Shown here piece by piece: positions 8,955-17,027 of a DNA stretch of 64,000 nt. Each line of letters starts with the position of its first letter. Position 1 is the stretch's first letter. The notes below the pieces were generated by a model. It saw nothing but the letters and a program-made list of their open reading frames with translations, was not told the DNA's origin and did no database searches. This stretch comes from Sphingobacterium cellulitidis (GTDB taxonomy: Bacteria; Bacteroidota; Bacteroidia; Sphingobacteriales; Sphingobacteriaceae). The DNA is taken from NCBI GenBank assembly GCA_002245855.1, contig NOUX01000003.1, positions 372,001 through 436,000 of the forward strand. The letters are read 5' to 3'. The position numbers and the translations under genes are program-made.

Positions 8955-9653
8955 GTGATAGTAATTATTTTATTCGCATTGAAGAAGAATCCTAAATGTT
9001 TGTATTGTAAAAAGGTAGCGACGACAAAAGACCATGTTCCGTCAAAAAATCTGTTGGAAAAACCTTATCCGAATAATTTAATGACAATTAATGCATGTCT
9101 CGATTGCAATAGGTCATTTTCGTTAGACGAAGAATACTTTTTAAATGTATTAACAATTCTTTCTGAAAGCCCCACATTGAAAGCCAGAACCGAGTTAGGA
9201 GGAAGTATATACAAATCTCGATTACGATCTGACAAACTTTATAATAGATTACTGAACTCATTGGTGAATGGAGAAGACGGAAGAACTTATTTTAGGCCTG
9301 AAACAGAAAGGCTAAGAAAAATCATTGAAAAATATGCTTTTGGCTTATACTATTGGAAATACAAAAAAGTTGCCCCATTAAACCTTTTTAAATGTGTTGG
9401 GTTTTATCCTTTTCATGCCGAAGAAACCCGTCCATCGGAAATCATTATGTTAACGCATAACGAACGTTTTCAAATTAAGAAATGGATACATATTCAAGAA
9501 GACGTTTTTTCCTATATTGTAGTAAGGGATTGGAGAAGAGATAACAAACTAACAATGATTTTTCATATACACAATACTGCTTGGGCTGTGATCGAAATCC
9601 CTTATCCAAGAAGAATGATAACAAGCAAAATCCAATTAAAATTATTCAACTAA
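8955..9653 (+). CDS. HNH-type nuclease-like protein
   Basis: A 232-residue protein. Its N-terminus carries a zinc-bound HNH-like signature: C15-x2-C18, then D26-H27 with Val-Pro, and C48-x2-C51-N52 (KCLYCKK, KDHVPSK, ACLDCNRSFSLDEEY). The rest has no assigned domain. No in-frame ATG precedes the signature. GTG 8955 is used here and TTG 8979 is an alternative. The gene is visibly more AT-rich than the tra genes to its left and drmB/drmA to its right, suggesting separate acquisition. It could be a restriction or defence nuclease, but its partner is unknown. Confidence 0.65.
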   Translation: MIVIILFALKKNPKCLYCKKVATTKDHVPSKNLLEKPYPNNLMTINACLDCNRSFSLDEEYFLNVLTILSESPTLKARTELGGSIYKSRLRSDKLYNRLLNSLVNGEDGRTYFRPETERLRKIIEKYAFGLYYWKYKKVAPLNLFKCVGFYPFHAEETRPSEIIMLTHNERFQIKKWIHIQEDVFSYIVVRDWRRDNKLTMIFHIHNTAWAVIEIPYPRRMITSKIQLKLFN

Positions 9654-9672
9654 AAGCTTGATTTTTAGGTTA

Positions 9673-9690
9673 TAGAATACGAGTATTCTA
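9673..9690. repeat. Short perfect inverted repeat between convergent genes
   Basis: TAGAATAC and GTATTCTA flank a GA spacer. It lies between the convergent HNH gene and the last gene of the DISARM-like operon. There is no T-run on either side, so a terminator role is uncertain. Confidence 0.4.
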
Positions 9691-9742
9691 CTCAAACGCC
9701 ACAATAAGATTCACCAGACGAAAATACGGACATTGGAAACGA

Positions 9743-10819
9743 TCATAAAAAGAAAAGGTAATTTGATGTCGCAACACTGGCCAATACATCTTTACTAAGA
9801 GGTGTTTCGATGTTAGATATTTTTTTTAAAAACCTATCTATTTCATTGAATTTAGGTACATCATTTATAATATGCCTTCTTTTTATCTCATTTAAATAAG
9901 CCGTTTGAATAGTTGGGGGCGCTGTAGATGCTTGTAAAAGCAAATCTGACCAAGTAAGACTTCCTAAATCTTGAAAGAAAAACGAGTTGATAGTCAATGC
10001 TTCTTGAAATTCGTTCATCTTTTTTAAATACAATTGTGTGTGTGAATGACTGTGGTGTGAGTCTATTTTTGAGATTTCCGAGGATTGGGCCATATCTGTT
10101 AGTGGCGAATTGTATACGTCCGGTAGAATTCCTTCGATGGATTTATTTAAATCAATCAGTAAAGTTTTAAGGTCGATCTTAACATCTTGAGGATTAAGTT
10201 TACTATACATTTCCTGAAACTTGTGTAGTAAAATAAGTGCCTTAGTAATGTTATATGGGCTACAGAAATAAATATTCCAAAGTTTAGTATAATTCAATAC
10301 AAGATCTCTAAGCTCGCTATCCTTTGAATCTTTGATAATTTGATCCTTCATCCAAATTATTAATTTATTGATTACAGGATTTCGTGTATCGTCTTCTTCC
10401 TCCCATTCGTTGGGTGAAAGATCAAGCGCTTCCGTAAAATATTGTCTTAGAAAATCCCTTACGGTTGAGGATGCATTGGTTTGAAAATAATTACAGAGGC
10501 TCGTATTATCAAGTTCAAAGTATTGAAGATTTGACACTTCTAATTTAGGGCTGATTATCTCTAAATCCGATTCGAGGAAAATACTGCAGAGAAGGAATTG
10601 TTTCTCTAAAGCACCGAATATTTCCAACAACTCTTTATAAAAAGCGATCTTACCTAAAATATCATACTTGACAGTCTGATAATAAAGTCGCATACGACGA
10701 CGAGCTTCAGGTCGAATTTCCTCAATATATTTCATTTCCCTTTCGGTCCCAATAAGTCCGCGTAGTGGAATATGAAACTCAAATTTCAAAAAGTTCTTGT
10801 TATGCTGGGTAAAGCTCAT
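9743..10819 (-). CDS. Unknown 358-aa protein, last gene of the DISARM-like operon
   Basis: A 358-residue, mostly alpha-helical protein with no signal peptide or transmembrane helix. It contains a His-rich stretch (DSHHSHSHTQ) at about residues 255-264 and an acidic patch (NEWEEEDDTRN) at about 138-148. I see no HKD motif, so it is not the phospholipase-D protein DrmC that usually ends DISARM operons. I do not recognise the family. Its ATG overlaps the drmB stop by 4 bp (10816-10819), so it is translated with the system. Its DNA is more AT-rich than drmB and drmA, which hints at later recruitment. Confidence 0.8.
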   Translation of the reverse strand: MSFTQHNKNFLKFEFHIPLRGLIGTEREMKYIEEIRPEARRRMRLYYQTVKYDILGKIAFYKELLEIFGALEKQFLLCSIFLESDLEIISPKLEVSNLQYFELDNTSLCNYFQTNASSTVRDFLRQYFTEALDLSPNEWEEEDDTRNPVINKLIIWMKDQIIKDSKDSELRDLVLNYTKLWNIYFCSPYNITKALILLHKFQEMYSKLNPQDVKIDLKTLLIDLNKSIEGILPDVYNSPLTDMAQSSEISKIDSHHSHSHTQLYLKKMNEFQEALTINSFFFQDLGSLTWSDLLLQASTAPPTIQTAYLNEIKRRHIINDVPKFNEIDRFLKKISNIETPLSKDVLASVATSNYLFFL

Positions 10820-12852
10820 TTCAAGTCAGGCATTAATTCTTTAAAAAAACCGTTTTCGGGATCAATAAGTACTTGCCTATCTAGGTAAATATTTCGGTGT
10901 TCACAAGAGGTTTCACTGACTAGCCCACAAGCGAAACAAGAGGCCAAATTCAGCTCGAACAAACCTTGACCTTCTGATTTCCAACATAGCGGATCACTGT
11001 TGCAGATCGTAGCGCGAAGCAAAGCGCTACGAAAAAGACTGTTTAGGTTACCTTCACGGGTCTGAGCAATTAAACCGCCCATACTGCCTTCAGCACCTTC
11101 AGAAGTATAGATTAAACAGCCATACATTTTGGTCTCCTCATCGTTCGAAACGAACAAACGTTCGGATAGTGACGCAGTGGGATAACCACAGCGGAACTCT
11201 AATTCGCGCATGATCAAATGAGAGAAGGTGTGGACCATATAAAGCTGCCAGTTTCCAGCTTCGCCAAATGCAGTCGCTCCGGTGGCAAACCGGTTACGTC
11301 TCCGTTTGAACAGGCGCCTAAATCTGTCTACGTCAGTATTCCATTTTTGGATCATTTCAGGGTCAAAAGCGATGAATATCCCTTCTCCGAAGTTCTCTAC
11401 GACAGGATAGGCGAGTAATTCTTCTGGCCGGGAGCGAAAAATGTTACGGTTCATGATGTCAGAGTCAGTTCCTTCGTAAGGCTCGACTCTGGAAAAATCG
11501 AGTTGAGCTGAAGTGATTTTCAGACGATCTATCCTTAATATTCGATGAAAATAAGCGCTGAACAACTCATTGAGGTTGTCGGTGACATCTTTCACCAAGA
11601 GATCTTTACGTGAAATATTAATCAGTTCTACCGATTTGTTGGTAAGTGCGGCGTATTCCTGGTGACGGAACCTGACGTCCCGCTCATCGTCGTCGGCTGT
11701 CTGAGCTGGTGTGCTCAAATCTTCCCGTAATGCTTCAATCCGTTGCTGAATATTTTCGCATAACCCGAACTGCTTACTATCGATCGCTTGCTGAAGTTCG
11801 ATCTCCAGATTACGTATCTGTAGCTCACGTTCATCAGTGAACAGTTCCGGCGGCATGAAGATACTGGTCAAGGTTCGGGAGAAATAAAGATTATTACCTG
11901 TGGTCAGTGCGATTCGGGTATCCTCGCGCCGACAGCGCTCTGCACGAGGAAGAGTTCGCCTTACCTCTGCTTTCCCATAATAGTTGGTCGGAACGCCGGT
12001 TTCTGATTCCCAAGGTTTATGACCCGGGCAAATGATCTTGATGCTCATGATACCTTTGAGAGAAACACCCCGACTGCATTCGCAGCCCGGCGTGTTGCAT
12101 TTTAGCCATTTACCGTCAAATCCGGTAGCATTGGCGGCTGTTTCACTAATCTGTATGTCAGGACGATCACAACATCCTAGCATGTTATAGAGATCTACAG
12201 GATTGTTGACGTCATGAGGCTGTACAGTCCTCCAGCGCAAGAAGTTTGACCACGGAAAATCGCTTATATGTCCATTCTTACACAATAGCACGAGATTATC
12301 CTGTTTGAGCAGTACAGTTCTTTCTACAGGATTGCCGTTCTGTTGAAAAGATTGCCGATACTTCGGAGGAAAGAACTTGTCATGTTCTGTGCCCCAAAGT
12401 GTATACCATTGTTGATAGGTTTTTAGATGATCTCGCCGGTCAAAGAATACCTTGGGAAGGAACTGACTGTTCACAGCCAAATAGGCGCGCCCGTCGTCGA
12501 TGGTGCGATAGTAGTCATCCACTTCGATGTTGGGCACGAGGGTGAGGAACAAGAGGTTCTCTGTACCTTTAGTTTCTTTCAATTCCCTTAGCAATCTTTC
12601 GTCATTGGAAAAAGAGATACCCTCCAGTCCGGCCTGTTCCTTTACATACGGCTCGGCTTCCTTTTTGAGCTGTAACGATTGTTGGTAGAGCTCATTGATC
12701 TTGCTGAGGAACCCCCATTCTTCGATACAGGAGACGATGATACTGCCGTAACTGGTGTGTATAAGCGAACCAGGTCCACCGTAGGCAGATAACAGTTTAT
12801 ATTTACTAACGGCTTCATTGGCTTGTCTATTGTGAGATTCTTTCTTTGCCAT
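10816..12852 (-). CDS. drmB: DrmB-like DUF1998 protein
   Basis: A 678-residue protein with features expected of DrmB, the DISARM partner of helicase DrmA. The N-terminus KYKLLSAYGGPGSLIHTSYG (from about residue 17) resembles the conserved DrmB opening. Zinc-binding candidates appear at C191/H195, C252/C257/C259 and C275/H278. The C-terminal DUF1998-type region holds HTFSHLIMRELEFRCGY (about 545), YTSEGAEGSMGGL and a Cys cluster (C617, C623, C639, C642, C650). In studied DISARM, DrmA and DrmB form a complex that engages phage DNA with a 5' single-stranded end. The gene lies 8 bp after drmA and overlaps the downstream gene by 4 bp. Confidence 0.88.
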   Translation of the reverse strand: MAKKESHNRQANEAVSKYKLLSAYGGPGSLIHTSYGSIIVSCIEEWGFLSKINELYQQSLQLKKEAEPYVKEQAGLEGISFSNDERLLRELKETKGTENLLFLTLVPNIEVDDYYRTIDDGRAYLAVNSQFLPKVFFDRRDHLKTYQQWYTLWGTEHDKFFPPKYRQSFQQNGNPVERTVLLKQDNLVLLCKNGHISDFPWSNFLRWRTVQPHDVNNPVDLYNMLGCCDRPDIQISETAANATGFDGKWLKCNTPGCECSRGVSLKGIMSIKIICPGHKPWESETGVPTNYYGKAEVRRTLPRAERCRREDTRIALTTGNNLYFSRTLTSIFMPPELFTDERELQIRNLEIELQQAIDSKQFGLCENIQQRIEALREDLSTPAQTADDDERDVRFRHQEYAALTNKSVELINISRKDLLVKDVTDNLNELFSAYFHRILRIDRLKITSAQLDFSRVEPYEGTDSDIMNRNIFRSRPEELLAYPVVENFGEGIFIAFDPEMIQKWNTDVDRFRRLFKRRRNRFATGATAFGEAGNWQLYMVHTFSHLIMRELEFRCGYPTASLSERLFVSNDEETKMYGCLIYTSEGAEGSMGGLIAQTREGNLNSLFRSALLRATICNSDPLCWKSEGQGLFELNLASCFACGLVSETSCEHRNIYLDRQVLIDPENGFFKELMPDLK

Positions 12853-12860
12853 ATGTGGGT

Positions 12861-15800
12861 CTATTGTTGTACAGTCTTGATCACGACTGATGGAGCGATC
12901 TCCCTTAATGATTCCTTAACGTTCCAATTATTATCTAGAGCTTCGTTATTCCTAGGTGCGAAAAGTGAGCTTGGGCTAACACTGTCCCGATACTTGATAT
13001 CAAGGGTCGGATCTTGGCCGTTGATGCGCTCAAACCAACGGTTGACCAACAGGTCGTCTAGTTGGTATTCGATATCTTCGAGTTCTTCTTCTGTGATGAT
13101 TCCGTCGATATTAGTAGAAACCCCTGTGGTACGACACTTGAGATATTCGTTAAGCTTCTCTGCGCGCTCATACAGATCACGTATAGCTATGGTAACCTTT
13201 TTTTTGACTGTCGTAATCTTTTGCAAATCGATGGCGTTGGCATCATCGTTATTCAACAAACCCAGTTGGGAATCATGACGGATGATCACAGCAAGATACA
13301 TTGCAAAATAACGGTCCAGTGCTTTATTGGCGAATGGTGTCACTGATATTGGTTCCACATAACTATAGAACTTCTCATGGAACTCCCGGAATCGCTGATA
13401 ATGCGAGATGTCTCTCGAACGGAAAGGATGATGTATCGTAAATACTATGCCTTCCTTGTCACGCGCAACACGGCTGGAAGCTTGTATATACTCTGCAGTG
13501 TTACGGGGCATCGAGTTGACCAGCATCGTATTGAAACGGGAAACATCAATGCCGACTGAAATCATGTTTGTTGCTATGACAAGCTCAGGTGGAATTTTGG
13601 CCTTCGTGAGCTCCCAGGTTTTTTCTATGTTTGACAGATTGGATTTCACCTCTTCACCTGAGAGTCTTCCGGTGAGTTCGGAGTCTCGAATCTCCTCAGT
13701 CCTTTTGATGATTCGGCTCAACAAGCTCCACGGCATGGTGTTCTTGATGACTAAGTTAAGATCTCCGGGCAGATAATGCGTAAGCTGGGATTGGGTCTTA
13801 CCTACTTCTTTCAAGCTGTTGAAATAGGTGAGTACCGTATGATAATAGTCAAAAGCCTTTTCGAATTCCGTGTATGCTGGTCCCGCACTGAAAATCTCGT
13901 GATAGTCAAAACGTTCAAGCATGAACTTTACCCTGTGCGCGAGACAGATCGACGCTAATCGTAATTGCATCCAAACTTGGGTCTTCCCAACTGGTAAGAG
14001 GCCTACATAACGCCTGTTAGAAGCATATTCAGTCACCTGTTCAGTACGTCGTTTATAGAAAGAAAAAAAGGCATCATCACAAGTAATACCTTGTTTGGGA
14101 AAGATTTCACAACGCCTGTCGAAAAGTGCGAATATCTGTTTGTCTGTGTTCCGTGTTGTTGCTGTGGACGTAATCACCTTTGGTCGGACTCGCAGGGAAC
14201 CGGATTGGTAGGTGCAAAGTTCATCCACGCTCTTTTCGAATAAACCTACAGCCGATCCCAAAGGCCCAAGTAAAAGATGAAGTTCATCCTGGATAATAAG
14301 CTCTGGCGGTATACGATCGTACTGATAGCCCTTACCCAGCAATCTTCTAGAATCTTCGTTGCGTTGTTGCGAGCCGGTAGCGATCTTGTTCGCAAGAGAA
14401 GCGAACTTGTCGACCGTACCAAAGAGCAGAGTCGGTGGATATTTGTAAATATCCTCATCGAACAATCGGAGTGGCAGACTTTTGTTCTGATTAGGTCGCC
14501 TTGCGTGAAAGGTGCAGCCAGAACTGTTACACATGATGGTCAATTTATCATTGATCCCATAACGCTCCCTGTCCGGTTCAATATTGGTTAGGTTCTGATC
14601 TGTGAATAGCGCTCCGCCACACCAAGGACATTCCGTATGGGGCAAGCTAGTCGTAATCGTTTTTCCATCCTTCACTTGTTGAGCAATCTGATCTAATGCG
14701 TTTCGCATTTCTGGCCATTTGTTCGGTAAGGACCCTTTTCCGACGAATAGACCAATCGTAATCCTTTCGGCTCCCAAAGTGTTTCCCTTAGGCAAGGAGA
14801 ACCCATCCTTACGAATTACTTCCAGCGCGCAAATCAATAGTGTAGCTCGCTGGAATTGTTGCAAAGTTAACAGACGTAAGGTATAACGCATCAGTACAGT
14901 GGTGCCACCGCCCCGTTCTTCTGGATGAGTGAAACGACGGTAAGCTACGCAAAATGCAATAATCCCTAAATAAGCCTCCGTCTTACCACCGCCAGTAGGG
15001 AACCACACTAGATCAGCCAGTTCGTTCCGTTCCGGCCAGCCCATACCGAAAACGTCTTTCACGGTCGCGTCATCCACTTCTGGACGAACGAAAGCATCAA
15101 TGTTCAGTAGAATAAACGCCAATTGGAAAGATCGCCATTTATATTCCTCTTGCAGAGATACGCTTTGATAGAATGTCGCACTGCTTTCAAGTGGAACAAA
15201 AGGACGCTTGTCGCCTTTTTTGGCAGCTTTTACCATAGAACCATGATGAAGCTGCATAAACATGGCCGTGTTCATCACCCGGAATGCGGCGATCGCTTTA
15301 TCGTTGCCCGATAACAGACGGATATTCCGGCACAAACGGTCCCGATCTGCTTCACAGGCTCGCAGTTGCTTTTTAAGTAATTGTTTGCCTACCTCCTGAA
15401 CATCACTTTGCTCGAGGTCATGCCATTTGTTAGCGATCCAATCTGTGTAGGCGTTCGTAATCGTCCGGAGATCGGACAAGATATCATCATCGATCCTGCT
15501 ACTGAGAGTCGACAGATCGCGGATAGCCAATACACTTTCGTTGAAAAACCCGATAATCTCCTGACCTTGTACCTTGCTGGGCTTAAAGTCTACGTTAGGT
15601 GTGTCCTGTTGAGGAATGAATTCGGTCGCTACATACCGCTTACCCGATCCCTTAATCTTATCCCAAGTCACGGAAGTATTATAGCCCTCTGCATAATCCT
15701 TGTATTCACGATACAGTAATTTGTTGAAGCTGTCCTCTTCGTCGATGGTCAGAAGATTAGGAGGATTATAGGCTGTGAATGCGTCTTCACCTACTTCGCT

Positions 15801-17027
15801 CACCATTATTTTTACACCAAAGAACGCAAGTTCATTGGCTCGATTCTTTTTATTCAATTGTTCCGGCTCGTCCGGTCGAAGCTCAATGATGCCATTGTTG
15901 ACCAGCACCAGCTTCACATAGACAGCATCGTGTTCATGGATGTACTGATAGTTCAAGGCAAGTAGCGGAAAGCCCGTCACCGCGATCTCGCCGCGCTGAA
16001 TGAGCGAATCGTCGAAAGCCGGTAGTTCAAGAGCGATCTCGTACGATCGCGCTTCCCAGATGGAAGTGGGGAAGTTTCGTCTAGAACTCGTCCGATAGAT
16101 GGCCTTAAGCTCATTGAGGTATAATTTGAGTTGCTGATAGATTTCCAATTGCTCGATAAGAGTACTTAATGAGGGAAAACTACTGCAATCTTCTATCAAT
16201 AGCCTTTGGATTTCATCAAGCAGATTTCCTTCATAGAGGGTTACTATTGAATAATTTACTCCATCATATGTCTTGTTGACCACGCGATGATATTCCTTAT
16301 CTGGAAAAAGCGTCTCGATCAATGGAATCACAGTATCTCTCAAAAGTCTATCTAGATGGATATAGTCCAATGCGTAAAGATGTTGATTGATATCGATACC
16401 GGGCAACATATATAAGAACAAGTTTCCATCCAGTTCCACGGTAGCAAAAATGCTATTAAAACGACTAGCGATGATTTCAGCAGTTTGCTGTGGATAACGT
16501 TCAATCCATATACCCAACCTGCGTTCCTGGCTTTCGTGTTGCCTGACCCGATGATATTGCCGGAAACTGACCTTGGTAAGCAATGCCTGCTCTGGTCTGA
16601 TGCCATTTGTCAAAGCGAAGGATAGTCCGCAAGTATTGGGATAGTTTTGGTTCTTACTGGAGATACTTTGTTCGTGGTCGTCATTAAAGCCTTCATCATC
16701 AGCCCTGGATAAGGAACTTTCTTCATCTTCGACTCCGTTATCTACATCCTCTTTGTCAGCGGAGATCGCACCTGCTTCATCAGCCGTAACTGAGATGGGG
16801 AAAAGTATGGCTGAGCTATACTGATAGGCGGGCAGTTCAGCGATGACCTCGTTCATGTTGTCCGTGGCATCGCACTGAGCCAATACTTTACCAGTAAAAT
16901 CATTCGTTCCCCAATCTGCGGTAAACATCAGGTGTTTTTTGAATGCACCGGGGCCAATGATCTGAGATTCGACAAACTTTTCAAGGTCGTCTCTTTTGGC
17001 AGTAATAGGTTTCAGTGGTAGGTTCAT
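12861..17027 (-). CDS. drmA: DrmA-like SF2 helicase of a DISARM-type system
   Basis: A 1388-residue helicase. Motif I is FPTGGGKTE at residues 676-684, motif II QDELHL at 913-918, motif III-like TSTATT at about 953, and motif VI-like QASSRVAR at 1182-1189, preceded by ATNMISVGIDVSRF. A zinc ribbon is likely at C800-x2-C803 with C833 and C838, inserted between motifs I and II. About 650 residues lie before the helicase core, with an acidic low-complexity stretch at about 90-120. Size, core and the adjacent DUF1998 protein match DrmA, the remodelling ATPase of DISARM. The start overlaps the end of the upstream gene by 4 bp. Confidence 0.88.
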   Translation of the reverse strand: MNLPLKPITAKRDDLEKFVESQIIGPGAFKKHLMFTADWGTNDFTGKVLAQCDATDNMNEVIAELPAYQYSSAILFPISVTADEAGAISADKEDVDNGVEDEESSLSRADDEGFNDDHEQSISSKNQNYPNTCGLSFALTNGIRPEQALLTKVSFRQYHRVRQHESQERRLGIWIERYPQQTAEIIASRFNSIFATVELDGNLFLYMLPGIDINQHLYALDYIHLDRLLRDTVIPLIETLFPDKEYHRVVNKTYDGVNYSIVTLYEGNLLDEIQRLLIEDCSSFPSLSTLIEQLEIYQQLKLYLNELKAIYRTSSRRNFPTSIWEARSYEIALELPAFDDSLIQRGEIAVTGFPLLALNYQYIHEHDAVYVKLVLVNNGIIELRPDEPEQLNKKNRANELAFFGVKIMVSEVGEDAFTAYNPPNLLTIDEEDSFNKLLYREYKDYAEGYNTSVTWDKIKGSGKRYVATEFIPQQDTPNVDFKPSKVQGQEIIGFFNESVLAIRDLSTLSSRIDDDILSDLRTITNAYTDWIANKWHDLEQSDVQEVGKQLLKKQLRACEADRDRLCRNIRLLSGNDKAIAAFRVMNTAMFMQLHHGSMVKAAKKGDKRPFVPLESSATFYQSVSLQEEYKWRSFQLAFILLNIDAFVRPEVDDATVKDVFGMGWPERNELADLVWFPTGGGKTEAYLGIIAFCVAYRRFTHPEERGGGTTVLMRYTLRLLTLQQFQRATLLICALEVIRKDGFSLPKGNTLGAERITIGLFVGKGSLPNKWPEMRNALDQIAQQVKDGKTITTSLPHTECPWCGGALFTDQNLTNIEPDRERYGINDKLTIMCNSSGCTFHARRPNQNKSLPLRLFDEDIYKYPPTLLFGTVDKFASLANKIATGSQQRNEDSRRLLGKGYQYDRIPPELIIQDELHLLLGPLGSAVGLFEKSVDELCTYQSGSLRVRPKVITSTATTRNTDKQIFALFDRRCEIFPKQGITCDDAFFSFYKRRTEQVTEYASNRRYVGLLPVGKTQVWMQLRLASICLAHRVKFMLERFDYHEIFSAGPAYTEFEKAFDYYHTVLTYFNSLKEVGKTQSQLTHYLPGDLNLVIKNTMPWSLLSRIIKRTEEIRDSELTGRLSGEEVKSNLSNIEKTWELTKAKIPPELVIATNMISVGIDVSRFNTMLVNSMPRNTAEYIQASSRVARDKEGIVFTIHHPFRSRDISHYQRFREFHEKFYSYVEPISVTPFANKALDRYFAMYLAVIIRHDSQLGLLNNDDANAIDLQKITTVKKKVTIAIRDLYERAEKLNEYLKCRTTGVSTNIDGIITEEELEDIEYQLDDLLVNRWFERINGQDPTLDIKYRDSVSPSSLFAPRNNEALDNNWNVKESLREIAPSVVIKTVQQ

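Noticed and set aside
9673..9690. Palindrome as a terminator for the convergent genes
   Set aside because: There is no run of T on either strand and the stem is AT-rich, so it is listed only as a repeat.
9743..10819. The 358-aa protein as DrmC
   Set aside because: DrmC is a phospholipase-D family protein with HxKxxxxD motifs. None is present here, and the His cluster HHSHSH is not that motif.
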